64,000 nucleotides of DNA from Mycobacterium sp. IDR2000157661 (GCF_022317005.1 NZ_CP081006.1:3658001-3722000); one strand, 5' to 3'; counted from the first letter of the stretch, positions 28,820 to 37,737 are shown. Numbers and translations: made by a program. Notes: generated by a model not told the origin, from the sequence alone.

Positions 28820-29739
28820 GCAGCGGGCTCCGCGGTGCGCAGCACGGCCTCGTCGGCGTCGGGTGAGCCCTCGTCGGGCACCTCGGGCCAGCCTGGGTAC
28901 GGTGGCGGCGTCCCGCCGAACTCCGGGCAGTGTGACCGGTGGGCGCACCAGTCGCACAGTGCCGACGGTCGCGGGCGGAAATCGCCGGTGGCGCCCGCGG
29001 TCAGGATTGCCCGCCATATCGCCATCAGCGTCTTCTCGAAGCGCAGCAGCTCGTCGTGGTCGGGGGAGTAGTCGAGGATCTGACCGTCGGCCAGGTACAG
29101 CAGCCGCAGCCGCGTCGGCAACACCCCGCGAGAGCGGAACAACGCCACGGCGTAGAACTTCATCTGGAACATTGCCTTGAACTCGGCGAGGGCCCGCGCC
29201 TCGGGAGGGGCCTTGCCGGTCTTGTAGTCCACCACCCGCAGCTCGCCGGTAGGCGCGACGTCGATGCGGTCGACGAAGCCACGCAGCAGCGTGCCGTCGG
29301 CCAGCTCCACCTCGACCCGCTGTTCGCAGCTGTCGGGTTCGAAGCGGGTGGGGTCCTCGAGCCGGTAGTAGCCCGCCAGCAGGGCCCGCGCCTCGGCGAG
29401 CAGGTCGGCGCGCAGGTCCGGTGCGATGTCGCCGGCCAGATCGGGCTTTTCGGCCAGTACCTGGTCCCAGGCGGGGTCGACGAGGGTCAGTGCGGTCTCA
29501 GGCCCGCGCTGCGGAGCCGGCAGTGCGTAGAGCTGCTCCAGGGCGGCGTGCACGACGGAGCCCCGCAGCTGCGCGGAAGACGGCGGCTCCGGCAGCCGGT
29601 CGATCGCGCGGAACCGGTACAGCAGCGGGCATTGCTTGAAGTCGGCGGCCCGCGACGGGGACAGCGCCGGGCGCCGCGCCGGCCGGGCCTGCTCCGGCCC
29701 GAGGCGCGAGCCGCCGTCATCCCCGTGCTGATCACCCAT
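28816..29739 (-). CDS. RecB-family PD-(D/E)XK nuclease with iron-sulfur cysteines
   Basis: 307 residues from ATG 29739; TAGGCT ends 6 bp upstream. Active site: His in RGSVVHAAL, Asp in GFVDRIDV, and VVDYKTGK with the Asp-x-Lys pair. Cys37 plus Cys262, Cys265 and Cys271 form the split set that holds a 4Fe-4S cluster in AddB, Cas4 and Dna2 nucleases. No helicase domain is present. From memory it matches Rv2119. A single-strand exonuclease in DNA repair is likely; no CRISPR genes are nearby, so a Cas4 role is unlikely. Confidence 0.87.
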   Translation of the reverse strand: MGDQHGDDGGSRLGPEQARPARRPALSPSRAADFKQCPLLYRFRAIDRLPEPPSSAQLRGSVVHAALEQLYALPAPQRGPETALTLVDPAWDQVLAEKPDLAGDIAPDLRADLLAEARALLAGYYRLEDPTRFEPDSCEQRVEVELADGTLLRGFVDRIDVAPTGELRVVDYKTGKAPPEARALAEFKAMFQMKFYAVALFRSRGVLPTRLRLLYLADGQILDYSPDHDELLRFEKTLMAIWRAILTAGATGDFRPRPSALCDWCAHRSHCPEFGGTPPPYPGWPEVPDEGSPDADEAVLRTAEPAA

Positions 29740-29813
29740 ACCGGCAGCCTAGAACCGACGCCCGACAACCCCGGGCAGCCGTAGCGGCGCGTCTACTGGC
29801 AGGCTGAACAGCT

Positions 29814-30647
29814 GTGCCAAGAACCGGTCCGTTCGCCGTGGGGGACCGGGTGCAGCTCACCGACGCCAAGGGGCGTCACTACACGATGGTGCTGACGCCC
29901 GGCGGGGAGTTCCATACCCACCGCGGAATCATCGCGCTGGACACCGTCATCGGTCTGCCCGAGGGCAGCGTCGTCAAGTCGACCAGCGGCGACCAGTTCC
30001 TGGTGCTGCGGCCGCTGCTCGTCGACTACGTGATGTCGATGCCGCGCGGTGCGCAGGTCGTCTATCCCAAGGACGCCGCGCAGATCGTGCACGAGGGCGA
30101 CATCTTCCCCGGCGCCCGGGTGCTGGAGGCCGGGGCCGGCTCCGGCGCGCTGACATGCTCGCTGCTGCGGGCAGTCGGTCCGCAGGGACGGGTGATCTCG
30201 TATGAGGTGCGCGACGACCACGCCGTGCACGCCGAACGCAACGTCAGGACCTTCTTCGGGGCGCTCCCGCCGAACTGGGACCTGGTCATCGCCGACCTCG
30301 GCGAGTACGGCGGACCGGAGGTGGACCGCGTCGTGCTCGACATGCTGGCCCCCTGGGAGGTGCTCGACACGGTCGCCTCAGCGCTGGTGGCCGGCGGGGT
30401 GCTGATGATCTACGTCGCGACGGTCACCCAGCTGTCCCGCGCGGTGGAGGCACTGCGCGAGCAGCAGTGCTGGACCGAACCGCGGGCGTGGGAGAGCATG
30501 CAGCGCGGTTGGCACGTCGTCGGCCTGGCGGTGCGCCCGCAACACACGATGCGCGGCCACACCGCGTTTCTGATCAGTGCGCGCAAGCTCGCGCCGGGCG
30601 CGGTGGCCCCGATGCCGGCGCGACGCAAACGCCAGATCGGGATCTAG
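29814..30647 (+). CDS. trmI: tRNA (adenine-58-N1)-methyltransferase
   Basis: 277 residues. It methylates A58 in the T-loop of tRNA. The N-terminal beta domain (FAVGDRVQLTDAKGRHYTM) is followed by a class I methyltransferase: VLEAGAGSGALTC binds AdoMet, ISYEVRDDH holds the ribose-binding acidic residue, and VIADLGE the catalytic region. From memory the M. tuberculosis protein Rv2118c is a tetramer with this activity. It is divergent from the nuclease gene. Its stop codon overlaps the DUF503 stop on the other strand. Confidence 0.94.
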   Translation: MPRTGPFAVGDRVQLTDAKGRHYTMVLTPGGEFHTHRGIIALDTVIGLPEGSVVKSTSGDQFLVLRPLLVDYVMSMPRGAQVVYPKDAAQIVHEGDIFPGARVLEAGAGSGALTCSLLRAVGPQGRVISYEVRDDHAVHAERNVRTFFGALPPNWDLVIADLGEYGGPEVDRVVLDMLAPWEVLDTVASALVAGGVLMIYVATVTQLSRAVEALREQQCWTEPRAWESMQRGWHVVGLAVRPQHTMRGHTAFLISARKLAPGAVAPMPARRKRQIGI

Positions 30648-30940
30648 TCGTCGGTGCTGCGCCGCAGGCCGCGCCGGGTCGACAGCAGCTCCATCTCCGG
30701 GCGTGAGGCCACCAGCCGCTCGGCGGCATCGAGCACGTCGACGACATGGCCGCGGTCGGCCGCGACCAGCGCCACCCCGACGTTGGCACGCCGATGCAGG
30801 TCCAGCGCGCCGGTTTCGGCGGCCGACACGGCGAACCGGCGGTGCAGTTCGGCGATCACCGGGCGGACGGCCGAGCGCTTCTGTTTGAGTGAGCGCACGT
30901 CCCCGAGTAGCAGATCGAACTCCAGCCAGCCGATCCACAT
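30644..30940 (-). CDS. DUF503 family protein
   Basis: 98 residues: MWIGWLEFDLLLGDVRSLKQ, then KRSAVRPVIAELHRRFAVSA and ANVGVALVAADRGHVVDVLD. This is the DUF503 pattern (YlxP type), a small ferredoxin-like fold of unknown function. It ends in a CTAG shared with the trmI stop on the opposite strand and lies 5 bp downstream of lppK, so it is probably the last cistron of the lppK unit. From memory it corresponds to Rv2117. Confidence 0.85.
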   Translation of the reverse strand: MWIGWLEFDLLLGDVRSLKQKRSAVRPVIAELHRRFAVSAAETGALDLHRRANVGVALVAADRGHVVDVLDAAERLVASRPEMELLSTRRGLRRSTDD

Positions 30941-30945
30941 CGCGA

Positions 30946-31512
30946 TCAGGGCGTCGGCGTCGGGGCCGGAACGTCGCCGAGTTGCAGCAGTGCGTCGGCC
31001 GTGTCGCGGGTCAACTTCCAGCGGCCGTCGGCGAAGTGGAACTCCATCGGGAACGTGAACTCGCCTGCGTCGGCGTCGGCGGTTCTGATGGTGATCATCG
31101 CCAGCACTGCCGGCTGAGCGCCTTGCTGACCGCCCTGCGAATCGTCGGCCCAGGTGAGGTCTTTAGCCTCGAAGGTGGTGGGCGTCAAGCCACCGTCGCG
31201 CAGCGCCTGGCCGAACTTGTCCATCGCGACCGCGTCGTCGGGCGTGGCCATCTCGATAGCGTCGAGTTTCTCGACGCCGGGGATGTTCGGGTCGGCGATG
31301 CGCGCCATGACGTCGGTCAACGCGGCCGGCGGGGGCAGTGGCGCCGTGGGTGCGGAATCGGGCGGCGCCGTCACCGTCGGCGGTCTGGTGATGGGTGCCG
31401 GCGTGGCCACCGGTGGTGTCTGCGCCGACTCGTCGTCACCACACCCGACAAGCCCGAGCGCCGCCGCGATAGCGACGGCGCTCAGGACTGTGGCTCGGGT
31501 GGTGCGCTGCAC
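30946..31512 (-). CDS. lppK: lipoprotein LppK, MTB12-like
   Basis: 188 residues from GTG 31512. The signal has a lipobox LGLVGC ending at Cys24, then a Pro/Thr-rich linker, then a compact domain (LTDVMARIADPNIPGVEKLD to ADGRWKLTRDTADALLQLG) with the same pattern as the MTB12-like protein just upstream. It is expected on the outer membrane leaflet or exported. From memory this is Rv2116. The two adjacent genes look like a tandem duplication in which one copy gained a lipid anchor. Confidence 0.85.
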   Translation of the reverse strand: MQRTTRATVLSAVAIAAALGLVGCGDDESAQTPPVATPAPITRPPTVTAPPDSAPTAPLPPPAALTDVMARIADPNIPGVEKLDAIEMATPDDAVAMDKFGQALRDGGLTPTTFEAKDLTWADDSQGGQQGAQPAVLAMITIRTADADAGEFTFPMEFHFADGRWKLTRDTADALLQLGDVPAPTPTP

Positions 31513-31520
31513 CGAATGGA

Positions 31521-32021
31521 TCAGCCGACCGACGACAGCAGCGAAAGCGCCGAGGCCTTGCCCAGTTGCCAGTTCCCGTTCGGGGCCCGGAAGAACTGCA
31601 CGGTTTCAGTCCTGCTGACTCCAGTCGCCGTCGTCGCGGTGACGGTCGCAGTCGCAGCGTCGCCCGTCTGAACGATGTTCTGAACCGAGAACTGCAGCGG
31701 GAACTTGCCCTCGCGAGCCGCGTTGCTGTACGCGCGGTCGGCGGTGATGCCTTCGATTCGTCCGGTGCCGCCCTGGATATAGGCGGCCTTGTTGCCGCTC
31801 GGGGAGAACGAGCCGGGGCCCGCGAGCACATTGAGCGTCGTCAGCAGCGGACCCTGCAGTTCCGCCCCTTCTCCTTGGAGAGGCATCGGAATGCCAAACA
31901 CCACCGGCGCCACGGCCGGTCCGGCGGAGATAGCGGGGGACGCAAGAGATGTCACACCTGCCGCGGCACCGCCGACGACAGCGGCTGCCGCGACACCGGT
32001 AACGAGGGTTTTCAGGGTCAC
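31521..32021 (-). CDS. MTB12/CFP-2-family secreted antigen
   Basis: 166 residues from GTG 32021 with AAAGGA upstream. The Sec-type signal peptide has a hydrophobic Ala/Val stretch and a likely cleavage after ASPAISA (about residue 33). The mature domain, VVFGIPMPLQ to GNWQLGKASALSLLSSVG, matches the low-molecular-weight antigen MTB12 (Rv2376c) pattern. Extracellular; role unknown. It lies 8 bp upstream of lppK, its likely paralogue, and is divergent from mpa. Confidence 0.85.
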   Translation of the reverse strand: MTLKTLVTGVAAAAVVGGAAAGVTSLASPAISAGPAVAPVVFGIPMPLQGEGAELQGPLLTTLNVLAGPGSFSPSGNKAAYIQGGTGRIEGITADRAYSNAAREGKFPLQFSVQNIVQTGDAATATVTATTATGVSRTETVQFFRAPNGNWQLGKASALSLLSSVG

Positions 32022-32166
32022 GATGGTCCTTTCGATGGGGCCAACTCACCAGAGAGGCTAACAGTGGTGCTGGTGTGTCGAATTGCTACACCGCACACAA
32101 AGTCTGAATCGCCGGTAGCGTTGAAGTTGTTACTGCACCAACTTCCGGTGCGGGGAGGAGCGCAAT

Positions 32167-34005
32167 ATGAGTGAATCAGAGCGTTCTGAAGCCTACTCAG
32201 AAGGTTTCAACACCCACGAGTCAGGTCTGTCCAGCGAGGACGCCGCCGAACTCGAAGAGCTGCGTCGCGAGGCGGCCATACTGCGCGAGCAGTTGGAGAA
32301 CGCGGTCGGTCCGCATAGTGGTCTGCGCAGTGCACGCGACGTGCACCAGCTCGAGGCGCGGATCGACTCCCTCGCCGCACGCAACGCCAAGCTGATGGAG
32401 ACCCTCAAAGAGGCCCGCCAACAGTTGCTGGCTCTGCGCGAAGAGGTCGACCGGCTGGGACAGCCGCCGAGCGGTTACGGCGTGCTGCTGGGTGTGCAGG
32501 ACGATGACACCGTCGACGTATTCACCTCCGGTCGCAAGATGCGGCTGACGTGCTCACCCAACATCGACACCAGCACCCTCAAGCAGGGCCAGACCGTCCG
32601 CCTCAATGAGGCGCTCACGGTCGTGGAGGCCGGCACCTTCGAGGCGGTCGGCGAGATCAGCACGCTGCGCGAGATCCTGTCCGACGGACACCGCGCACTG
32701 GTCGTCGGTCATGCCGACGAGGAGCGCATCGTGTGGCTGGCCGAGCCACTGGTCGCCGCCGAGGACCTGCCCGAGTCCTACGAGGACGACCTGGCCGACG
32801 ACCGGCCCCGCAGGCTGCGCCCGGGCGATTCGCTGCTGGTCGACACCAAGGCCGGATACGCGTTCGAGCGGATTCCCAAGGCCGAGGTCGAGGATCTGGT
32901 GCTCGAGGAGGTCCCCGACGTCAGCTACAACGACATCGGTGGGCTGGGCAGGCAGATCGAGCAGATCCGCGACGCGGTCGAGCTGCCGTTCCTGCACAAG
33001 GAGCTCTACCGCGAATACTCGCTGCGTCCGCCCAAGGGTGTGCTGCTTTACGGTCCGCCCGGTTGCGGTAAGACGCTGATCGCCAAGGCGGTGGCCAACT
33101 CGCTGGCCAAGAAGATGGCCGAGGTCCGCGGCGACGACGCCCGCGAGGCGAAGAGCTATTTCCTCAACATCAAGGGTCCCGAGCTGCTGAACAAGTTCGT
33201 CGGCGAGACCGAACGTCACATCCGGCTGATCTTCCAGCGCGCCCGCGAGAAGGCCTCCGAGGGCACGCCGGTGATCGTGTTCTTCGACGAGATGGACTCG
33301 ATATTCCGCACCCGCGGCACCGGCGTCAGCTCGGATGTGGAGACCACCGTCGTGCCCCAGCTGCTCTCCGAGATCGACGGCGTCGAGGGCCTCGAGAACG
33401 TCATCGTCATCGGGGCCTCCAACCGCGAGGACATGATCGACCCGGCGATCCTGCGACCCGGCCGCCTCGACGTCAAGATCAAGATCGAGCGGCCGGACGC
33501 CGAAGCGGCGCAGGACATCTTCTCCAAGTACCTCACCGAGGAGCTACCGGTCAACGAGGACGACCTCGCGGAGTTCGGCGGAGATCGGTCGCTGACCATC
33601 AAGGGGATGATCGAGAAGGTCGTCGAGCGGATGTACGCCGAGATCGACGACAACCGCTTCCTCGAGGTGACCTACGCCAACGGCGACAAGGAGGTCATGT
33701 ACTTCAAGGACTTCAACTCCGGCGCCATGATCCAGAACGTGGTCGACCGGGCCAAGAAGTACGCGATCAAGTCGGTCCTCGAGACCGGCCAGCCCGGTCT
33801 GCGGATACAGCATCTGCTCGACTCGATCGTCGACGAGTTCGCCGAGAACGAGGACCTGCCCAACACCACCAACCCCGATGACTGGGCGCGGATCTCGGGC
33901 AAGAAGGGCGAGCGAATCGTCTACATCCGCACGCTGGTCACCGGCAAGAGCTCGAGTGCCAGCCGCGCCATCGACACCGAGTCGAACCTGGGGCAGTACC
34001 TCTGA
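32167..34005 (+). CDS. mpa: proteasomal AAA+ ATPase Mpa/ARC
   Basis: 612 residues with a GGGGAGGAG site. The hexameric ring unfolds pupylated proteins and feeds them to the 20S proteasome. Order: coiled coil (about 25-98) that binds Pup, two OB folds (about 100-245), AAA domain with Walker A GPPGCGKT (296-303) and Walker B VIVFFDEMD, arginine-finger region RPGRLD, and the C-terminal Gly-Gln-Tyr-Leu tail (609-612) that docks into the proteasome alpha ring. All key features are intact. Confidence 0.97.
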   Translation: MSESERSEAYSEGFNTHESGLSSEDAAELEELRREAAILREQLENAVGPHSGLRSARDVHQLEARIDSLAARNAKLMETLKEARQQLLALREEVDRLGQPPSGYGVLLGVQDDDTVDVFTSGRKMRLTCSPNIDTSTLKQGQTVRLNEALTVVEAGTFEAVGEISTLREILSDGHRALVVGHADEERIVWLAEPLVAAEDLPESYEDDLADDRPRRLRPGDSLLVDTKAGYAFERIPKAEVEDLVLEEVPDVSYNDIGGLGRQIEQIRDAVELPFLHKELYREYSLRPPKGVLLYGPPGCGKTLIAKAVANSLAKKMAEVRGDDAREAKSYFLNIKGPELLNKFVGETERHIRLIFQRAREKASEGTPVIVFFDEMDSIFRTRGTGVSSDVETTVVPQLLSEIDGVEGLENVIVIGASNREDMIDPAILRPGRLDVKIKIERPDAEAAQDIFSKYLTEELPVNEDDLAEFGGDRSLTIKGMIEKVVERMYAEIDDNRFLEVTYANGDKEVMYFKDFNSGAMIQNVVDRAKKYAIKSVLETGQPGLRIQHLLDSIVDEFAENEDLPNTTNPDDWARISGKKGERIVYIRTLVTGKSSSASRAIDTESNLGQYL

Positions 34006-34024
34006 CGGGAGCGACGGCGGCGAC

Positions 34025-34636
34025 TCAGACCTGCAGCGAGTAGCTGTTGGCCAGGTCGTCCTGGGTCACCTGCGCGGTGCGCGACGTGGTGTCCACTCGC
34101 AAGGTGGTCTCCGGGGTTCGGGCGGCGTAGCTCCATCCCGGCGGCAGCGACAGGCGTTCGGCCAGAGCAGGCAGGTCGGCCAGCGCGAGGCTCCGGTCGA
34201 CGGTCTGGCTATAGGTCTGCATCACCCAGCGCCTGCCGTGCGGGTCGACGAGTTCGTAGATCTCGCGTCCGGCGTCGAAGACGAACGCAGCGCTGCGGTC
34301 GACCTCGTTGACCTGGTACGGCCCCGGGTTCATCGACGCCAGCTTGACGGTGGCCTGCTCGATCATGTCGATTCCGCCGAACGACTTGATCGTCGGCTCA
34401 CCGTCGGCCACCTTGTCGATGCTGCTCATCAACCAGTAGCGCGGGCCGTTGAGCAGCGCCGCGACGGCACCGTTGTCCCGGGCGACGGCCTCGGCGTCCA
34501 ACTGCGACCACAGCTCGTCGGGGCAGTCGTTGAGCGGAAAGGTGTTGTACACCGTGGCTTCCGGTCCGTCGGCGCCGATCCGGACCAGCAGCACCTCGCC
34601 GTAGCGCTTGCCGAACACGTCTGTCGCGGCGTCCAT
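34025..34636 (-). CDS. conserved mycobacterial hypothetical protein (Rv2114 type)
   Basis: 203 residues from ATG 34636 after a strong AAGGAGG site. The sequence is soluble and mixed alpha/beta: FGKRYGEVLLVRIG at the start, PGPYQVNEVDRSAAFVFDAG in the middle, and GRRWVMQTYSQTVD near the end. No known motif. It converges with mpa and lies downstream of the membrane-protein gene with a 40-bp gap. The conserved position in the proteasome locus is known from M. tuberculosis (from memory), but a function is not. Confidence 0.8.
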   Translation of the reverse strand: MDAATDVFGKRYGEVLLVRIGADGPEATVYNTFPLNDCPDELWSQLDAEAVARDNGAVAALLNGPRYWLMSSIDKVADGEPTIKSFGGIDMIEQATVKLASMNPGPYQVNEVDRSAAFVFDAGREIYELVDPHGRRWVMQTYSQTVDRSLALADLPALAERLSLPPGWSYAARTPETTLRVDTTSRTAQVTQDDLANSYSLQV

Positions 34637-34676
34637 CTCAAGCGGCCTCCTTAGTGAGTTGTCGATTTTTTCGGGG

Positions 34677-35870
34677 TCAGCGCGCCGAGAGCGCGGCGCG
34701 GTATCGGTTGCGGGCGGCCAACGTGAGGCGGAAGTCGTCGATCGCCGGGTTCAGGTACTGCTCGCGGTATTGAGCGTCGGTGACCGCCCGGGCGCTGAGG
34801 TACATGAACGTCAGCGCGGTGAGGAACATGGTGACCTGAATGAGGGCCTGCGGCACGGGGATCGTCATGCCCAGCAGCGTGCCGTCGCTCGAACCGTTGC
34901 GGGTCCACACCGCCAGTAGTTCCGGCGACAGCAGAATCAGACCCAGCACGAAGAACAGCAATGCCGTCACCACCGCGACGACCATGATGTGGGCCAGCTG
35001 CGATACCACGAGCACGAAGTACACGTTGAGCCGCTCGATGCGGGTGAGGGGCTCGGCGTCGGGTGGTTCGGGCATCGTCGCGAACGGTGTGCCGTCCAGC
35101 CTGGCAACCCGGTCGACGTCCGGTTCGGCGGTGTTCACCATGGTGCGGACCCGGTCGACGGTGACTGACACGACGAACGCCGCGGCGATCGCGGCGAGGA
35201 ACGCCAGCGCCACCCACAGCCGCGCACGCGACACCGTGGCGGCCATCAGCCACACCGGCGAGTTGAAGAACACCAAGAAGGTCAGCAACAGGACCGGCAG
35301 TGCGCGCAGCAGCAGCGAGCCGGCCTCCACCAGATGCGACATCACCGTGCGCGCCACCCAGCCGAGGATCGACCCGACTCCGGTCGCGGTGAGCACGACC
35401 GTCGTCGCCACCCCCAGGACCACCAGCATCAGGTTACGGACGGGGTAGGAGCTCGGGCCGCCGAACACGGCGCCGAGCAGCGCGACGACGACTGCACCCG
35501 TCCCCGCCAGCATCCGCTCGCGCGGCCCGGGGATGCGTGACACCAGCCAGCCGACCGTCGCCGCGATCGGCACCACCAGCACCAGCAGCGCCAGCACGAA
35601 CCACTCGCCGCGCGTCGGCCGGCCGTCGATGTCGATCGCGTGCTGGCCCGTCACCGTAACCACCACAATGGTGTTGGCCATCAGCACCGCGAAGCCGGCC
35701 AGCGCGGGGGCCGAGCGCGACCACAGCCGCCGAACCAGCCGCCCCGGGCGCAGCACCGCGGGCAGGCCGTGTGCGAGCAACCAGGCGTCGGCCGCGCGTC
35801 GCTGCGACGCCTCGATCCCGGCCACCGGCTGAGTCGCGGCCGCGGCGGGAACCCCCCGATCGGATGGCAC
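34677..35870 (-). CDS. integral membrane protein (Rv2113 type)
   Basis: 397 residues from GTG 35870, with TAGCCT 6 bp upstream. About seven or eight hydrophobic segments: for example FAVLMANTIVVVTVTG, FVLALLVLVVPIAATVGWL, LPVLLLTFLVFFNSPVWLMA and VVAVVTALLFFVLGLILL. A cytoplasmic loop with TAEPDVDRVARLDGTPF separates two halves. No transporter or enzyme motif. It is divergent from dop with both -10 boxes inside 40 bp. Function unknown; it may be linked to the Pup system only by position. Confidence 0.82.
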   Translation of the reverse strand: MPSDRGVPAAAATQPVAGIEASQRRAADAWLLAHGLPAVLRPGRLVRRLWSRSAPALAGFAVLMANTIVVVTVTGQHAIDIDGRPTRGEWFVLALLVLVVPIAATVGWLVSRIPGPRERMLAGTGAVVVALLGAVFGGPSSYPVRNLMLVVLGVATTVVLTATGVGSILGWVARTVMSHLVEAGSLLLRALPVLLLTFLVFFNSPVWLMAATVSRARLWVALAFLAAIAAAFVVSVTVDRVRTMVNTAEPDVDRVARLDGTPFATMPEPPDAEPLTRIERLNVYFVLVVSQLAHIMVVAVVTALLFFVLGLILLSPELLAVWTRNGSSDGTLLGMTIPVPQALIQVTMFLTALTFMYLSARAVTDAQYREQYLNPAIDDFRLTLAARNRYRAALSAR

Positions 35871-35910
35871 GGTCGCAGGCTACTGCGCCTCGTCACCTAC
35901 GCTGGGCGAC
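35871..35910. promoter_or_regulatory. compact divergent leaderless promoters (membrane protein / dop)
   Basis: Leftward TAGCCT (minus strand, 35882-35877) is 6 bp from GTG 35870; rightward TACGCT (35898-35903) is 7 bp from ATG 35911. The two -10 boxes are only 15 bp apart, so the promoters must overlap. Confidence 0.6.
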
Positions 35911-37419
35911 ATGCAACGGATTATCGGAACCGAGGTCGAGTACGGCATCTCGTCGCCGTCCGACCCGTCCGCCAATCCAATCCTGACATCCACGCAGGCG
36001 GTGCTGGCCTACGCGGCGGCCGCCGGAATCCAGCGCGCCAAGCGCACCCGCTGGGACTACGAGGTCGAGTCGCCGCTGCGCGATGCCCGCGGGTTCGACC
36101 TGAGTCGGTCGGCGGGCCCGCCGCCGGTGGTCGACGCCGACGAGGTCGGCGCGGCCAACATGATTCTGACCAACGGGGCCCGGCTTTACGTCGACCACGC
36201 GCATCCGGAGTACTCCGCGCCGGAGTGCACCGATCCGATGGACGCGGTGATCTGGGACAAAGCCGGTGAGCGGGTCATGGAGGCCGCGGCGCGGCATGTC
36301 GCGAGCGTGCCCGGCGCCGCCAAGCTGCAGCTCTACAAGAACAACGTGGACGGCAAGGGCGCCTCCTACGGGTCGCACGAGAACTATCTGATGTCGCGGC
36401 ATACGCCGTTCTCCGCGGTGATCGCCGGCCTGACACCGTTCCTGGTCTCGCGGCAGGTGGTGACGGGCTCCGGGCGCGTCGGCATCGGTCCCTCCGGCGA
36501 CGAACCCGGCTTCCAGCTCTCGCAGCGCTCGGATTACATCGAGGTCGAGGTCGGCCTGGAGACGACGCTCAAGCGCGGCATCATCAACACCCGCGACGAA
36601 CCGCACGCCGACGCCGACAAGTACCGCAGGCTGCACGTCATCATCGGCGACGCCAACCTGTCCGAAACCTCGACTTATCTCAAGCTGGGAGCCACTTCGC
36701 TGGTGCTGGATCTGATCGAGGAGGGCCCGCAATGCGGGCTCGACCTGTCCGATCTGGTGCTCGCGCGGCCGGTGCACGCCGTGCACGTGATCAGCCGGGA
36801 CCCCTCGCTGCGGGCCACCGTCGCACTGGCCGACGGCCGCGAACTCACCGGCCTTGCGCTGCAGCGCATCTACCTCGACCGGGTGGCCAAGCTCGTCGAC
36901 AGCCGCGACCGTGACCCGCGTGCCAACCACATCATCGAGACCTGGGCGGACGTGCTCGACCTGCTGGAGCGCGACCCGATGGAGTGCGCCGAGATCCTCG
37001 ACTGGCCCGCCAAGCTCCGGCTGCTGGAGGGGTTCCGCAGCCGGGAGAACCTGGGCTGGTCGGCGCCCCGGCTGCACCTGGTCGACCTGCAGTACTCCGA
37101 TGTAAGGCTGGACAAGGGTCTTTACAACCGCCTGGTGGCGCGCGGTTCGATGAAGCGACTGGTCACCGAACAGCAGGTGATCGACGCGGTCGACAACCCG
37201 CCGACCGACACTCGTGCCTACTTCCGCGGGGAGTGCCTGCGGCGGTTCGGCGCCGACATCGCCGCCGCGAGCTGGGATTCGGTGATCTTCGATCTCGGCG
37301 GCGACTCACTGGTGCGGATTCCGACACTCGAGCCGCTACGCGGCAGCAAGGCGCACGTTGGAGCCCTGCTCGACTCGGTCGACAGCGCCGCGGAACTGGT
37401 CGAACAGCTCACGACGTAA
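35911..37419 (+). CDS. dop: Pup deamidase/depupylase
   Basis: 502 residues from ATG 35911. Dop turns the Pup C-terminal Gln to Glu and removes Pup from substrates. It is a glutamine-synthetase/carboxylate-amine-ligase relative of PafA: GTEVEYGI holds the metal-binding Glu, SHENYLMSR and NTRDEPHADADKYRRLHVI are shared with PafA, and the insertion with RAKRTRWDYEVESPLRDARG is the Dop loop that distinguishes it from PafA. Same direction as pup, prcB and prcA. Confidence 0.97.
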   Translation: MQRIIGTEVEYGISSPSDPSANPILTSTQAVLAYAAAAGIQRAKRTRWDYEVESPLRDARGFDLSRSAGPPPVVDADEVGAANMILTNGARLYVDHAHPEYSAPECTDPMDAVIWDKAGERVMEAAARHVASVPGAAKLQLYKNNVDGKGASYGSHENYLMSRHTPFSAVIAGLTPFLVSRQVVTGSGRVGIGPSGDEPGFQLSQRSDYIEVEVGLETTLKRGIINTRDEPHADADKYRRLHVIIGDANLSETSTYLKLGATSLVLDLIEEGPQCGLDLSDLVLARPVHAVHVISRDPSLRATVALADGRELTGLALQRIYLDRVAKLVDSRDRDPRANHIIETWADVLDLLERDPMECAEILDWPAKLRLLEGFRSRENLGWSAPRLHLVDLQYSDVRLDKGLYNRLVARGSMKRLVTEQQVIDAVDNPPTDTRAYFRGECLRRFGADIAAASWDSVIFDLGGDSLVRIPTLEPLRGSKAHVGALLDSVDSAAELVEQLTT

Positions 37420-37477
37420 GAGTTGGCGCCCACCGCCCCTGACGCGCGCTATGCCGAGCAATCAGCGCACCGAACGG

Positions 37478-37513
37478 TAGTGTGGAGTGACGGCGGGCTG
37501 TGGACAGCCCGCC
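37478..37513 (+). promoter_or_regulatory. pup promoter and 5' leader hairpin
   Basis: TAGTGT (37478-37483) is a likely -10 box. GGCGGGCTG (37492-37500), a TGGA loop, and CAGCCCGCC (37505-37513) form a perfect 9-bp stem near the predicted 5' end, 32 bp before the pup ATG and upstream of the GGAGG site. It could protect the mRNA or set pup levels. Confidence 0.6.
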
Positions 37514-37545
37514 TAGCCCGCTCAAGACATACGCAGGAGGCAGCG

Positions 37546-37737
37546 ATGGCTCAGGAGCAGACCAAGCGCGGTGGTGGCGGCGGCGAGGACGACGACCCCA
37601 CCGGCACGGCCGCCGGACAGGAGCGTCGCGAGAAGCTTGCCGAGGACACCGACGACCTGCTGGACGAGATCGACGACGTCCTGGAGGAGAACGCCGAGGA
37701 CTTCGTGCGCGCGTATGTCCAGAAGGGTGGCCAGTGA
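37546..37737 (+). CDS. pup: prokaryotic ubiquitin-like protein Pup
   Basis: 63 residues from ATG 37546 with GGAGG 8 bp before. It is very acidic, disordered, and ends Gly-Gly-Gln, so Dop must deamidate the final Gln before PafA can attach it to lysines. The region DDLLDEIDDVLEENAEDFV forms the helix that binds the Mpa coiled coil. Lys60 (YVQK) and upstream Lys residues are present. It overlaps prcB as GTGA. Starting at an earlier codon is not supported. Confidence 0.97.
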   Translation: MAQEQTKRGGGGGEDDDPTGTAAGQERREKLAEDTDDLLDEIDDVLEENAEDFVRAYVQKGGQ

